Under the pieces are notes generated by a model. The model searched no databases and was not told the origin of the DNA. It worked only from the letters and a program-made list of their open reading frames with translations. This document shows, one piece after another, positions 23,859 to 34,900 of a DNA stretch of 64,000 bases. Numbering within the stretch: position 1 is the first letter of the stretch; every line of letters begins with the position of its first letter. Position numbers and translations under genes: made by a program. The DNA is from Marsupella aquatica (Eukaryota > Marchantiophyta). The stretch covers positions 4,278,001-4,342,000 of the forward strand of contig OZ316899.1 of NCBI GenBank assembly GCA_973895155.1. The letters run 5' to 3'.

Positions 23859-25005
23859 ATGTCTGTCACGATTATGTCCAGTTCTGCCCTTTGATTTTGG
23901 CTTCAATTTCTATCCATCGGAAATCATTTAGTGAAGTCGCTGGCCGAGGTCAACCCGCGCCGATACAAAACCGAAAGGCAGTATAAATGACTCATCCGCT
24001 TAGCCGGGTGCTCTCACTATAACGGAGATTTTAGCCTCCCGTTCTAGAGCAAGCTCTATCGTCAACACTTCTTCGACGGCCCAAAGTACGGTGGTTTCCA
24101 GGAAGCCCTCCTTCGGCTTCCGGATAAGGTCTTCATACTCCCGGGCATGATCAACTTACAACGACACCACTTCAATCATATCCCCGCCAAAGTCTAGGCT
24201 TCCATAGACTATTAGTTTGGTACTGCAGCTACGGGCGAGACATCTATCCTAACCTCACTCGGCTTCCCCTCAGACTTGCTGAATCATATGGCACCTCTTC
24301 CAGCTACAACCATCCAACTCATCGGTGCTCGCGCCAACACCACCTTGGCCTCAGCCAAGCCGATCTCCACCACCGGTCGCACCACCCCTCCGGGTGTGAT
24401 CCATGGCAAATTTGGTCAATATCAGTTCCGAAGACGAGGAAGCTCACCCTCCCCTGAACTGGTGACCTTGAGGTGCAAATCAGCATGCACCGGGCAACCC
24501 AACACCACTCACACAAGCCCGGGTGGATGACACGGTGACAATAGCAGCCCCAACACCAGTGCTTAGGGCAGTAGCTCTGCTGCCGCCCAATAGAGAGGAT
24601 GGGGAGATGTCCCCCTCTTCAAGTCACCTGAAGAACCAGTCTCGGGGTAGGAAGAGAAAGGAACCCGCAACCGTATCTAGGCTGCCTTTGGCCACGGTTG
24701 TGGTGGCCAAGCTGACCATGCATCGCATGGGGGAGAATGTCCACAAGAACATCCTCCACCCCAAGCATGCATGCTACTTGAAGACCCAAGGGTTTGATCA
24801 CCTTGCCTCTCTTCCTTGGAATGGAAGCAGGTATTACGGGCAGGACATGATGGAGTTCATCCAGAACTTTGATGAAGCCCGCCAACAAACCCGAGCGCAT
24901 GGGAGAGTGATGTCCCTCAATGAGGCACGTCTTAAGATGATCTTCAGCCTACCCAAAGGAATAAATCGGGTGGAATCACGGGCTCCCTGCATTACTCTGG
25001 GGTAA
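23859..25005 (+). pseudogene. Family-Q LTR-encoded protein, truncated
   Basis: Starts MSVTIMSSSAL like the other copies. It contains the N-terminal domain (SLAEVNPRRYKTE, INLQRHHFNHIP) with several TAG stops and a frameshift before 24523. The first part of the central domain follows (MGENVHKNILHPKHACYL, HLASLPWNG, MIFSLPKG). Cut off at the LTR deletion near 24990. Confidence 0.75.
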
Positions 25006-25283
25006 TGCCCTTAAGCTCGGGTGGATGACACGGTGACAATAGAAGCCCTTAAGCCGGGGTTGATCCAACTATCGACTTAAGGTACGTTCCAAAAGTAGAA
25101 CACAAACTATACCCATGACATTTCTATACAAAGGAATAGGCGCACTTAGTGCTAGATTATGGGAATAAGGTTCAGTTTGCACATCCCTCCTTGTTTGAAC
25201 CCTCAAAACTAATGAAGATTATGCCCGTCTAAGCCAAAATCCTCGCAAGGACAAAGCTTATGGCGTGACATAGCCTTTGTTTT

Positions 25284-25301
25284 TGGCGCTAGATGGAGGG
25301 G
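25284..25301 (+). other. Candidate primer-binding site of element G
   Basis: TGGCGCTAGATGGAGGGG lies 13 bp after the LTR end. TAT-type plant elements usually have a TGGCGC... site here. The matching tRNA was not identified. Confidence 0.5.
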
Positions 25302-25516
25302 GTGTTCTACGTATAGTAGAATGGAGACATGTGCATATGTACCTGATCACGGGACCTTGGGCCCCTGATAGTTGTTAATCATTGCATTTATAAGAGTAAA
25401 TGCCCGTCACTTGTTCTCAAGTGGCGTACTTGAGGAGATTGACAAGCAAACAAGAGAGTGCAACCACAACAAGCTCCAAATATTTAGGCTCGGAGGACTC
25501 ACAATTTCCTCAATAG

Positions 25517-26107
25517 ATGAACATACCACCGGGACCTTCGGGATCCGGTCCAGCCGGTCCTGCTCTGGTACCTGCTGCACCACCACTAGCGCCACTGCCA
25601 CCACCGGTACCCACGGCAGCAGCCCCTCCGGCTGTGGCTCGCATTGCCCAAGCTCCCCCACAAGTATCACAATGATCGCGGTTTCATTATCAACCTTTCA
25701 AAGGACGTCATGGGGACGATCCAAATGAATGGCTGGATGAGTTTGAAGCCACTGCTAAGGCCAACGGAGAGGATGCCATTAAGTTGACCATTCTCCCCGG
25801 AGTAATGCAAGGAGAAGCTTGTCCATGGTACAACTCGCTGCAGCCCGGGATCACATGGCCACAATTCCAAGCTGCGTTGCTACAAGAGTTTCGTGCCATT
25901 GGAGCGGAGCAGAGTTCCTTGTTGAAGATTGGTCAGCTTCGCATGGGAAAGGAGTCCTTGCAAAAAATTATTCAAAAGTTCCAGAAACTTGCTGCCAAGA
26001 TCCGGCCTAGGCCAGGTGATGCGCTCTAGCTTACATGGTTTCTACATAGATTGCCCACAAATATGCAATTTTGGGTGCGCCAGAATAACCCAATTTCAAT
26101 GCAAGCA
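25517..26107 (+). pseudogene. Gag of element G, first segment
   Basis: Start MNIPPGPSGSG, then a Pro/Ala-rich leader and a retrotransposon capsid domain (FKGRHGDDPNEWLDEFEATA, QGEACPWYNSL, ITWPQFQAALLQEFRAIG). Stops: TGA in the leader at about 25673 and TAG at about 26027. The frame reads into a family-P solo LTR at 26108 and resumes in phase at 30825 if the insertion and one AAGCA are left out. The first 246 bp after the LTR (25271-25516) hold only the primer site. Confidence 0.85.
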
Positions 26108-26159
26108 TGTGATGCCTAGCCAGGAATCACTAGGCCAGTTAAGTGGGGAAAATGGAGGT

Positions 26160-26175
26160 GTACCCTATAAACACA
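26160..26175 (+). promoter_or_regulatory. TATA-like box of family-P LTR
   Basis: CTATAAACAC about 57 bp inside the element. In the copy at 59044 the position is CTAAAAACAC followed by TATATATA. Plausible promoter for the LTR frame; untested. Confidence 0.35.
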
Positions 26176-26223
26176 TTAGTATAGTAACAAAAACAAGGAA
26201 AATATAAACAATTAAGGGTGACT

Positions 26224-29200
26224 ATGGAACCCGGGCTGAGGCCGGAGGTAAGGACGCCGGGGGAGAGAACACGATTAGGGTTAGGGTGCGCTAAGCATTG
26301 GCGGCTAGGGGTAACCAACGGGAGGAAAGACCAGAGGAGGAGAGGGGTAAGGACCGCTCGCGAGGAATGGTGGCTCATTTGCAAGCATGAACTGGGCAGA
26401 CGACTACGAAAGGTCAACTACTGTCAGTTGCTTAGGCAAGCACTCTGGGCGGGAGCAGATACCAACGATCGAGTCAAGGAGGGTATGAGCAACGTCAATC
26501 AAGCGGCATATTTTTGGGGATGCCTGTTCAAACGGGCAACTGAGTACATTAGGACTTACGAGGACGAAGAATCAGAGAGAGCAGCTCAAGAACGGCAGGA
26601 GCTCACTCAATTGTGGGAGCTGCAGAAGTCTGCCTTCTTAGGAGGAGAACTCATCAAGGCCGAGTTCTTGTGGACTCCTACTACCAATCAGCTCGATGAC
26701 CTTCTATTTTGTGAAGACAGAATTGTCGGCATTCGGGAAGCCATCAACCGCTGCAACAACGCGCACTGGGAGTTGAAGGGTAGCACGGAGGGGTGGACAA
26801 AGGCAACTGTGCTAGGAGAAACATCCACGACAGCCGAGATGAAGAGGAAAGGAAACAACAACAAAGAGGCCACCCCGGCAAAAAGAACGAGGTCGGCGGC
26901 ACCAAGGAAGCTAGCAGAGCTGCAGCAGAACAGGAGACAGGGAGAAGCCGAAGAGGAGGAGGTCAATCCCATCAATGCCATTCCAACAAAGGATGACACC
27001 TGGAAAGGCTGGGCGGCGACCCTACTAGAGGAAGTGCAATTACATTTTGCACGGGAGGAGGATGCATGCTTTACGGCCATGCAGACCAAGAAGTACCAGG
27101 GCTTCATGGCCGGATCTGGCTTGGAAGCCTTCGTAAGATTACCATGGCTAAAGCCGGAGGTGCCGGACTCAGACTTATTAGAATTCGTGGGATCATGGGA
27201 ACCCGAGACCAATTCCACGAGGGTGTATGGGAAGGATTTCTATCTCACTCCCCGGGTGATTGCCGAGGTGTTTGGCTTGCCCATGGGTAATAAGACCAAG
27301 GTTGATACTAGGAAGACCTTACCTGACAAGGAGTTCCGGTCGTTCCCAGGACCATCAACAAAGAATGGCTTCTTCCGGAACACCTGCACCAACCCGCACA
27401 TCGGAGAGATGATCGATTTCTTGCGGGTGACCATGCATTGTAACTTTCCGAGGGCAGAGATCGGCAAGGCTCAGGTCTACCTGGCAGAAAGGCCAGACCC
27501 AAGCCAGGATTACAATGGGTACCTCCTCAACCAATTGAAGAAGATCTTGAAGGAGGAACAACAGGTGATCGACGTGGGAAGCGTGTCCCGGCTTGGCTAT
27601 CACATGCCGCTGTTGTGCCGGTATGCCAGAAGTCAAATCTTTGCCCCAGTACTTCCCCTATTGGCAAGGGCACCGGAGGAGGTTCCGGAGCAGAGGCCAG
27701 CAATAGAAGAGCCCAACCAGCCTGCCAGTCCTACGATCGAGCAGGTGTTTTGGCCAAGGAAAGAAGACTTGCCGATGCAGCAATCAGGCATACAGAATCT
27801 GCTGAAAGTGCTGGAGAAGGAGAGAACGGCACCGGCAACGGCAACGGCACCGGTACAGGACACTGCCCCAGAGGCCGGCCTAAGCCGACTCAGGAGGGAA
27901 AACCCCTTTACCGGAGCCAACGAGAGAAGGAGGCCGGAACACAAGCCGGGAGTTCGAATGTATGTGGAAGCCTCAAGCCCCAAATTGGAGGCAGAGCAGC
28001 CTAAGGCTCCTTCCCCCAAAAAGCAAAGGGAGAGGACAGCCTGGAAACCAGAGGAGGAACTAGAGCCCGTGATCTGTGAGGCGGTTTTCACGGCATGACC
28101 AGGGGAACAGAGGGGGAAGCCGGGAGTCCAAGCAGTGGAGGAGGCGGTGGAGGACTACAGCAATGATAACTCCGGCTATGGGTCGGATCATCATGTTCCA
28201 GGAGTAAGGACCTGTGGCCGGTTTATCCCCACGTTTCCAAGAGTAGTTCGAGGGGACCCCACCCAGCAGAGTAGCCCCGAGTCTCCCCCACCAGAGGTTG
28301 CTCCACCGAGCTTTGACGGTATAAAGCAGACGACACAAGATTTTCAGGAGCGACTTAGGGAGGAAGAGAAAGCAGCCCTAGCTAGGGAGAAAGATTTACC
28401 AGGAGGAGATTGGCCGGAGGACATCAGGCGGCTTGCCAAAAAAAGAAGCAACCCTCTTGCCACCGTAGAAGAAATCTGGAAGGCGGCTTGGGAACAGAGG
28501 CCAAGGTGGTTGATGCCGATGACTTCTACTTACTCCACCTATGCTAAAGATAGAGCCATGGAGTACGGGGAGATGTGTGGGGACCTGGCGCTCAGCATCT
28601 TTGGGGAGGAGTTGGAGCAGGGACCTTTTTTCCAGAGGGAGATGTTGGAGAAGCACCGATTAGAAGAAGCGGTGGCTTTGGAGAGAAGCAAGAAGGACGA
28701 GGTCATCCGGAGGCTTAGGGAGATGGAAGTCAAGGTGAAAGACCTGCAGGCGGCCAAGAAAGCCCAAGATGAGCTACGGATTAAGCGACATGAGCTAAAC
28801 ATCATGCAAGGACAATTGGATGCCGCTCAATCTGGCAATCAGATTATCAAAGATAAACTAACTCGGACCCAAGGAGAGTTGGTCGGCGCGGTCAAGGACA
28901 GGGAAAAGTGGAAGCAGGAGCTGAGGGACGCATAGGAGGCCCACATAACCGCCAACAACCGGGCCATGGCGGAGACTCAGAGAAGGGAGAGGGCGTTGAA
29001 AGGAGAGCTCGAGGATATCTGCGGAGCCCTTGAGCAAAAGGAGGCCGAGTTAGGGAAATCCTATCAAGGGATTATTGCGCTGCAGCAGGAGCTTGTGTCC
29101 CTGATGGCCAACTTCAAGGCTGACCTGCGTGAGAAGGACAACCAGCTTGACCAAACTTATGCCAAGATGAATAAGATGGAGTTTGAGTTCGTAGCGGAGC

Positions 29201-29931
29201 TCGACAAGGAGCTAAGAGCAACCCAGGAGGAGAGGGCTACCTTAAAATTGGAATTGGAGGAAGCCAGAAAGGAGCTGCAGGAGGGACGGAAGGACCTGGA
29301 GGAAACCCAGGAGGAGTTGGAGGAAACCACCAGGAAGATGGAGAACTTACAGCGGCGGGCCAACAACCAAACGGAGCGGCTGAAGAAACAGGCCACAGTA
29401 TTTAAGTGCTTTGCTTCATCTGGTCCAATTCCAATTGTGGGAACTCCGTTACCAGGAGAGGTACTGGCCGAAGGACAAGCCGAGACACACGCCCCGGTGC
29501 CGGAGGTAGGTAGCAAGGGGAAGGGACCAGCTACCAAAACAGGGAAGAAGAAGAAGCGGAAACCTTCTGGGTCTGGGAGTTATACGGCTTACCAAGCCGT
29601 TGTGACCTAGGAGGTCAACCCGACACCAACCTCCGGCATGGTCACGGCAGTAGATCCACCTGTTGAAGAAGGTGGGGATGGCAAGGCCAAGGCCGGGACA
29701 GCTATTGATGAAGCCGAGGTACCAGATCCTCCACTAGAACATGTCGGGAAGGCCGAAGCCGTATCGAAGGCTGTGACCAATGCTGAGGCCAAAGCCGAGG
29801 GTGGACCTAGTCAAGCCGATAAAGAGTTGACTCGGTCCGGGGCAGGTAATCCATCAGAGGATGGACCGACGGTAGTGGCTGCGGGGGAAGCGTTGGGGGC
29901 GTCCATTGAGGATCCGCCACCGGTGTCGTGA
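26224..29931 (+). pseudogene. Family-P LTR-encoded protein, nearly open (1,236 codons)
   Basis: One frame from MEPGLRPEV to the terminal DPPPVS, with only three internal stops (28096 TGA, 28933 TAG, 29608 TAG). Order: basic N-terminus; helical region (AAYFWGCLFKRATEYIRTYE); a Lys/Arg-rich, possibly nuclear-localising stretch (PAKRTRSAAPRK, about residue 220); the central domain with LLEFVGSW (about 320), DFYLTPRVIAEVFGLPMGN (about 340), KNGFFRNTC and SRLGYHMPLLCRYA; a Pro-rich linker; a long Glu/Lys-rich coiled coil (about residues 690-1060); and an acidic tail. The central part is weakly reminiscent of plant-mobile-domain proteins carried by some retroelements. Function unknown. Confidence 0.75.
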
Positions 29932-30819
29932 CGGTGCAAGGGCGCCGTTCCTTTTAGGAAGGGCGGACGTGGAAGTAGGAGGCGTGAGTGGGCAGGGCGG
30001 GTTCAGATCTCCAAGTTTAGGATTAGGATCAAGACCAGGAGACGGCCCTGACACTTAGATTAGTGGGATTGCGGATCCACTGGTAGGAGCAACACTTGTG
30101 CTCCTGCCTCGCTGTACAGTTAAGTAGATTACAGGTAGGATAGATTAAGCTTACGCAGCAAAGTTCTGGACAGATCCGCTGCCAGGATAAATACCTGGGC
30201 AGCGGGGAGTCCAGGGCCTCTTCTTTAGCAAGTTTTTAGTTGCACCAGCAGGGCTGGGATCAAGTAGTAAGAGAAGCTCTCGGTTAGTTATACAGTGATC
30301 CTTGTGTATATTCATGTTTCCTCATGCCTAAGAACTGAATAGAGTTGGCCTCACGGCTTAGTTCGCAGAGCTTGTGTATGAGATGTACTGTTTGTATGGC
30401 AAGTGCATGGTATAACTCAGTCAGAAGGAGTCATTTTGTTATTTGTGTGTCGCATTAACTTGTGTGAAGAGTGCCCACATCAATGAAGGGAAGTAGCAAG
30501 GGAGTGAGAGTTGGATGTGTCGAGCTGAGAGAGGTCTTAGCGGCTTAACCAAGCCAATTGGGGATCATTCCAGCGGCGGAATCCAAACATACCTAATGGA
30601 AGACCAGGAGAGGAATACAAGGGAAGGCCTAAGTATCTCATGACCCGATGAAGGATCTGTCCAGTATATGTGTGTAAAATGTTAATAGTAGTAGAAGGAG
30701 AGTTAGCAGCGTCCCATGCCGCTAAGCCACGGAAACGGCCTCGCCAAGGACAAAACCTGCGGGAATCGGCCTGAGCAAGGGGGTTTTCTTGGGTTTGGGG
30801 AGCCATGGGACGCACCACA
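29932..30819 (+). other. 3' part of family-P LTR, non-coding
   Basis: About 890 bp after the frame. The inverted copy (31937-32854) preserves it closely. It contains GATAAATACCTGGGCAGCGG near 30186-30205, a possible promoter for a full element, and no open frame of note on the plus strand. Confidence 0.6.
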
Positions 30820-30824
30820 AAGCA

Positions 30825-31931
30825 GCCATAGCGTGCGCCCAAACATACAAGGAATCCACCTATAACTCCCGACAAAGCCAACGGCCACGACATAAGAGGA
30901 GCAAGTATGAGACCTTCAGTGACACTGACTCTGAATCTGACGACAAGAAGAAGAAGAAGCGTAAGAAGAAGAAGAAACATTGTTTGACCTTGTCCAGTCT
31001 GGAGACAGGGTCTAGTTTGGATTCAACTTTGACTAGTGGCTCCTCCCCCTCAAACTCATTGGGTAGTGATTCGGAGAGCAAGACCCGGAGCAAGAAGAAG
31101 AAGCGGCGTGCTAAGAAGGAGGAGAAAATCAAACCCCGTGTTCAAAGAAGGATACCAGATCCTAAGGCCGCTGAAACAGACAAGCTCAACAAAATCACTG
31201 ATCGCCTCAAAGCATTGTCGGTACATCTTGCGAAGAAGCCTATGGAGAAGAAGAAGCCATACAAAACCTGAGCTTCAAATGTTTCCAATCGGGGCATGTT
31301 ATGCAGGAATGCCCGAGATGGAAGAATCGAGTCCATCAGGTGGAACTAGATGATGTTGACAGCCCAAGCCCAAAACCAGAGTCCAGGGAGTACTTCTTCA
31401 AGAACCCCCTGACTCCGTGTATCAGATATCGACGGTGGGTCCTCAGAAATTGGCTGGCAAAACTGCGTATCCATACCCAAATGGTGGCTGAGGCTTCCAA
31501 GTGATAAGTAACCCGACCATTCCTCCTAAACCAGGGATTTGGCAATCTCTGGTTTGTTACAATTGTGAGAAGCCCGGTCACTTTGCAAGGGAATGCACGG
31601 AACAAAGACAACAAGGAGATGGCCGAGGCATGCCACTATGTCAAGTTTGCAAAATGAAGGCCCATTCCACGGCTAATTGCCCATTGGTGATCGCTGCACG
31701 AGCAAGCGCGGCTAGGTTGGCCCCACGTGGACCAGCTCCGAGCAATGCAGTCATGCAAATGATCACTGTAGAATGGCAAGATGATAACACCAAGTGGGTA
31801 AACTTGGTCGATGTAACGGAACACCCAATCCGTCGGATGAGGCCGAATGTTATCGTGTGTCAACCAGATCCGAACAAAAGCAAGAGAAGCAAGAAGAGAA
31901 ACGTTGCAGGGAACCAAGACACCACGCCAGT
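30825..31931 (+). pseudogene. Gag of element G, second segment with zinc knuckles
   Basis: Resumes after the first solo LTR with a very basic Ser/Lys region (KKKKKRKKKKKHC; about 30945-30980). Next comes a degenerate knuckle (SFKCFQSGHVMQEC, first Cys replaced), then two intact CX2CX4HX4C knuckles (CYNCEKPGHFAREC and CQVCKMKAHSTANC, about 31558-31680). Phases change at least twice and a TGA lies at 31269-31271. The poly-Lys block is unusual and may aid RNA or chromatin binding. The frame runs into the second solo LTR. Confidence 0.82.
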
Positions 31932-31936
31932 GCAGC

Positions 31937-34900
31937 TGTGGTGCGTCCCATGGCTCCCTAAACCCAAGAAACCCCCCAGCTCAAGCCGATTCCCGCAGGT
32001 TTCGCGCTTGGCGAGGCCGTTTCCGCGGCTTAGCGGCATGGGACGCTGCTAACCTTCTTCTACTACTACTATTAACATTTACACACATATACTGGACAGA
32101 TCCTTCATCGGGTCATGAGATACGTAGCCGGCCTAATCTAGGCCTTCCCCTGTCTTCCCCTCCGTCTTGTTAGGTATGTTTGGATTCCGCCGCCGGAATG
32201 ATCCCCAATAGGCTTGGTTAAGCCGCTAAGACCTCTCTCAGCTCGACACATCAAACTCTCACTCCCCTGCTTACTTTCCTTCCTCTATTAGTTGATGTGG
32301 GCACTCTTCACACAAGTTAATGCGACACACAAATAGCAAAATGACTCCTTCTGACTGAGTCATACCATGCACTTGCCATACAAACAGTACATCTCATACA
32401 CAAGTTCTGCGAACTAAGCCGTGAGGCCAACTCTATTCAGCTCTTAGGCATGAGGAAACATGAATATACACAAGGGTCTCTGTATGACTAACCGAGAGCT
32501 TCTCTTACTACTTGATCCCAGCCCGGCTGGTGCAAACTAAAAACTTGCTAAAGAAGAGGCCCTCAGCTCCCCGCTGCCCAGGTACTTATCCTGGTAGTGG
32601 ATCCGCCTAATTCTTTGCAGCGTAAGCCTAATCTACCTAACAGTAATCTACTTGCCCGGATCTACCTATGTACAGCAAGGCAGGAGCACAAGTGTTGCTC
32701 CTACCAGTGGAACCGCAATCCCACTAAGCTAAGTGTCAGGGCCGCTCCTGGTCCTGATCCTAATCCTAAACTTGGAGATCAGCGCCCGCCCTGCCCACTC
32801 ACGCCTCCTCCCTCCACGTCCGCCCTTCCTAAAAGGAACGGCGCCCTTGCACCATCACGACACCGGTGGTGGATCCTTAATGGACGCCCCCAACGTTTCC
32901 TCCTCAGCCACTGCTATAGGTTCGTTCTCTGACAGATTACCTGCCCTTGACTGAGTCAACTCTCCATCGGCCTGACTGGGTCCACCATCGGCGTCGGCAT
33001 CGGCTCGGAAATCGGTTACGGCCTCAGCCTCGGCTACGGTCTCCCCGGCCTGCTCAAGAGGAGGATCTGGGATACCGGCCTCATTATTGAGTAGTTCGGC
33101 TTGGGCCGCACCATCCCCACCCTTGATGATAGCGGAATCTATTGTCGTATTCATGCCGGAGGTTGGTGCTGGGTCTACCTCCTTGGTTACCACGGCCTGT
33201 GGAGTCGGATTACTCCTTGACCCTGAAGGTTTCCGCTTCTTCTTCTTTTCTGGTTCGGCAGCTGGTCCCTTCCCCTTCCCACTTACTTCCGGCACTGGTG
33301 CAGGTGGCGCGGATTTTTCTTCGGCCAGTACCACTCTTGGTAACTTGGTTGCTCCAATTGGAGTTGGGCCTGATGAAGACAAGCACTTAAATATTGCGGC
33401 TTGTTTCTTCAGCCGCTCCGTTTGGTTGTCGGCCCGCCGCTGAAGGTTCTCCATCTTCCTCGTGATTTCCTCCAACTCCTCCTGGGTCTCATCCAGGTCC
33501 TTGCACGCCTCCTCTAGTTCCTTCTGGGCTTCCTCCCGTTCTTTCTTCAAGGTAGCCCTCTCCTCCCGGGTTGCTCTTAGCTCTTTGTCGAGCTCTGCAA
33601 TGATGACAGACTCCATCTGATTCATCTTGGCGTAAGTCTGATCGAGCATCTCGTCCTTCTCCCTTAGGTCGGCCTTGAAGCTGGCCGTCAGGGACGCAAG
33701 CTCCTACTGCAGCGCCATAATCCCTTGATAGGATTTTCCTAACTCGACCTCCTTCTGCTCAAGGGCTCCGCGGATTTTCTCGAGCTCCCCCTTCAACGCC
33801 CATTCCTTTCTTTGGGTCTCCGCCATGGCCCGGCTGTTGGCTGTTATGTGGGCCTCCTATGTATTCCTCAGCTCTCGCTTCCACTTCTCCCTCTCTTTGA
33901 TCGTATCGGCCAACTCTCCCTGCGTCTGAGTCAGTTTATCCTTGATATTCTGATTATCAGCCTGCGCGGTGTCCAACTGCCCCTGCATGATGTTCAGCTC
34001 ATGCCGTTTAATCCGCAGTTCATCTTGGGCTTTCTTGGCCGCCCTTAGATCTTCAATCTTGGCTTCCATCCTCCTAAGCCGCCGAATGACCTCGTCCTTC
34101 TTGCTTCTCTCTAACGCCACCGCTTCTTCTAATTGGTGCTTCTCCAACTGCTCCCTATGGAAAAAGGGTCCTACCTCCAACTCCTCTCCAAAGATGCCGA
34201 GCGCAAGTTCCCCACACATCTCACCATACTCCATGGCTCTATTCTTAGCATAGGTGGAGTAAGTAGAAGTGATCGGCATCGCCCATCGCGGCCTGTGCTC
34301 CCAAGCCGTCTTGCGGATCTCTTCAATCGTGGCTAGAGGTTTGCTTCCTTTTTCGGCTAGCCGCCTGATGTCCTCCGGCCAATCTCCTCTTGGTAAATCC
34401 TTTTCCCTAGCCAGGGCTGCCTCCTCTTCCTGCCTGATTCGCTCCTAAAATTCATGCGCCGTCTGTTTTATGCCGTCAAAGCTCGGGGGAGCAACATCTG
34501 GTGGGGGAGACTCAGGGCTACTCTGTTGGTTGGGGTCCCCTCATACTACCCTTGGAAGTGTGGGGACAAACCGGCCACAGGTCCTTACTCCTGGAACGTG
34601 ATGGTCCGACCCATAGCCGGACTTATCATGGCTGAAGTCCTCCACTGCCTCCTCTTCCTCTTGGACGTCCGGCTTTTCCCTCTCCTCTTCGTCGGTAGGA
34701 GCTTCAGGCAATTCTGCCTCAGATTCAGAGCTTGAGACTCCCACATACATTCGAACACCTGGCTTGGATTCCGGCCTGATTCTCTCCTCGTCTCCAGCAA
34801 AGGGGTTTTCTCTTGTGAGCCGGTGTAGGCCTACCTCTGGAGTAGTGTCCTGCATTGTTGCCGTTGCCGTTGTCGTTGCCGATGCCGATCTCTTTTCTTT

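Larger units (their letters stand above)
23393..25270 (+). repeat. 5' LTR of element G (family Q, internal deletion)
   Basis: 1,878 bp. The first ~250 bp are about 94% identical to the 3' LTR by eye, most differences being transitions. After about 24990 a large internal part (second half of the central domain and the coiled coil) is missing. The sequence resumes near 25045 in the region equivalent to 55525 of the 3' LTR. A short piece around 25019-25045 duplicates 24522-24545 (GGTGGATGACACGGTGACAA), suggesting a complex deletion. Confidence 0.85.
26108..30819 (+). mobile_element. Solo LTR of family P, forward (4,712 bp)
   Basis: Starts TGTGATGCCTAGCC and ends GACGCACCACA, with a perfect AAGCA duplication (26103-26107 and 30820-30824). 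It is inserted in gag of element G. A nearly open ~1,236-codon frame fills most of it. A TATA-like sequence (CTATAAAC, 26165) lies 59 bp before the ATG, and a second TATA-like box (GATAAATAC, about 30187) lies after the frame. Calling it an LTR rests on TG...CA ends, the 5-bp duplication and kinship with family Q; no full element with P LTRs is seen here. Confidence 0.8.

Noticed and set aside
25019-25045. Target duplication for the 5' LTR of element G
   Set aside because: The repeated GGTGGATGACACGGTGACAA is internal to the LTR and marks a rearranged deletion, not an insertion site.
23393-25270. Family-Q copies as DNA transposons with inverted ends (TGTSAC..CG.CAGC at both ends)
   Set aside because: About 11 of the first 15 bases match in inverted orientation, but there is no transposase. 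Ends are TG/CA with 5-bp duplications, and two copies flank a gag-pol with one shared outer duplication. LTR is the simpler reading, though not proven.
26688-27218. 176-codon frame antisense to the P protein
   Set aside because: It mirrors the opposite strand and recurs in the other copies (35499-36026, 59645-60151) because the sense frame is conserved; its Ser-rich content is what antisense of Glu/Lys codons gives.
30537-30980. 147-codon minus-strand frame in the P LTR
   Set aside because: It lies antisense in the conserved non-coding 3' part of the LTR, has low-complexity Leu runs, and the inverted copy does not keep it open.
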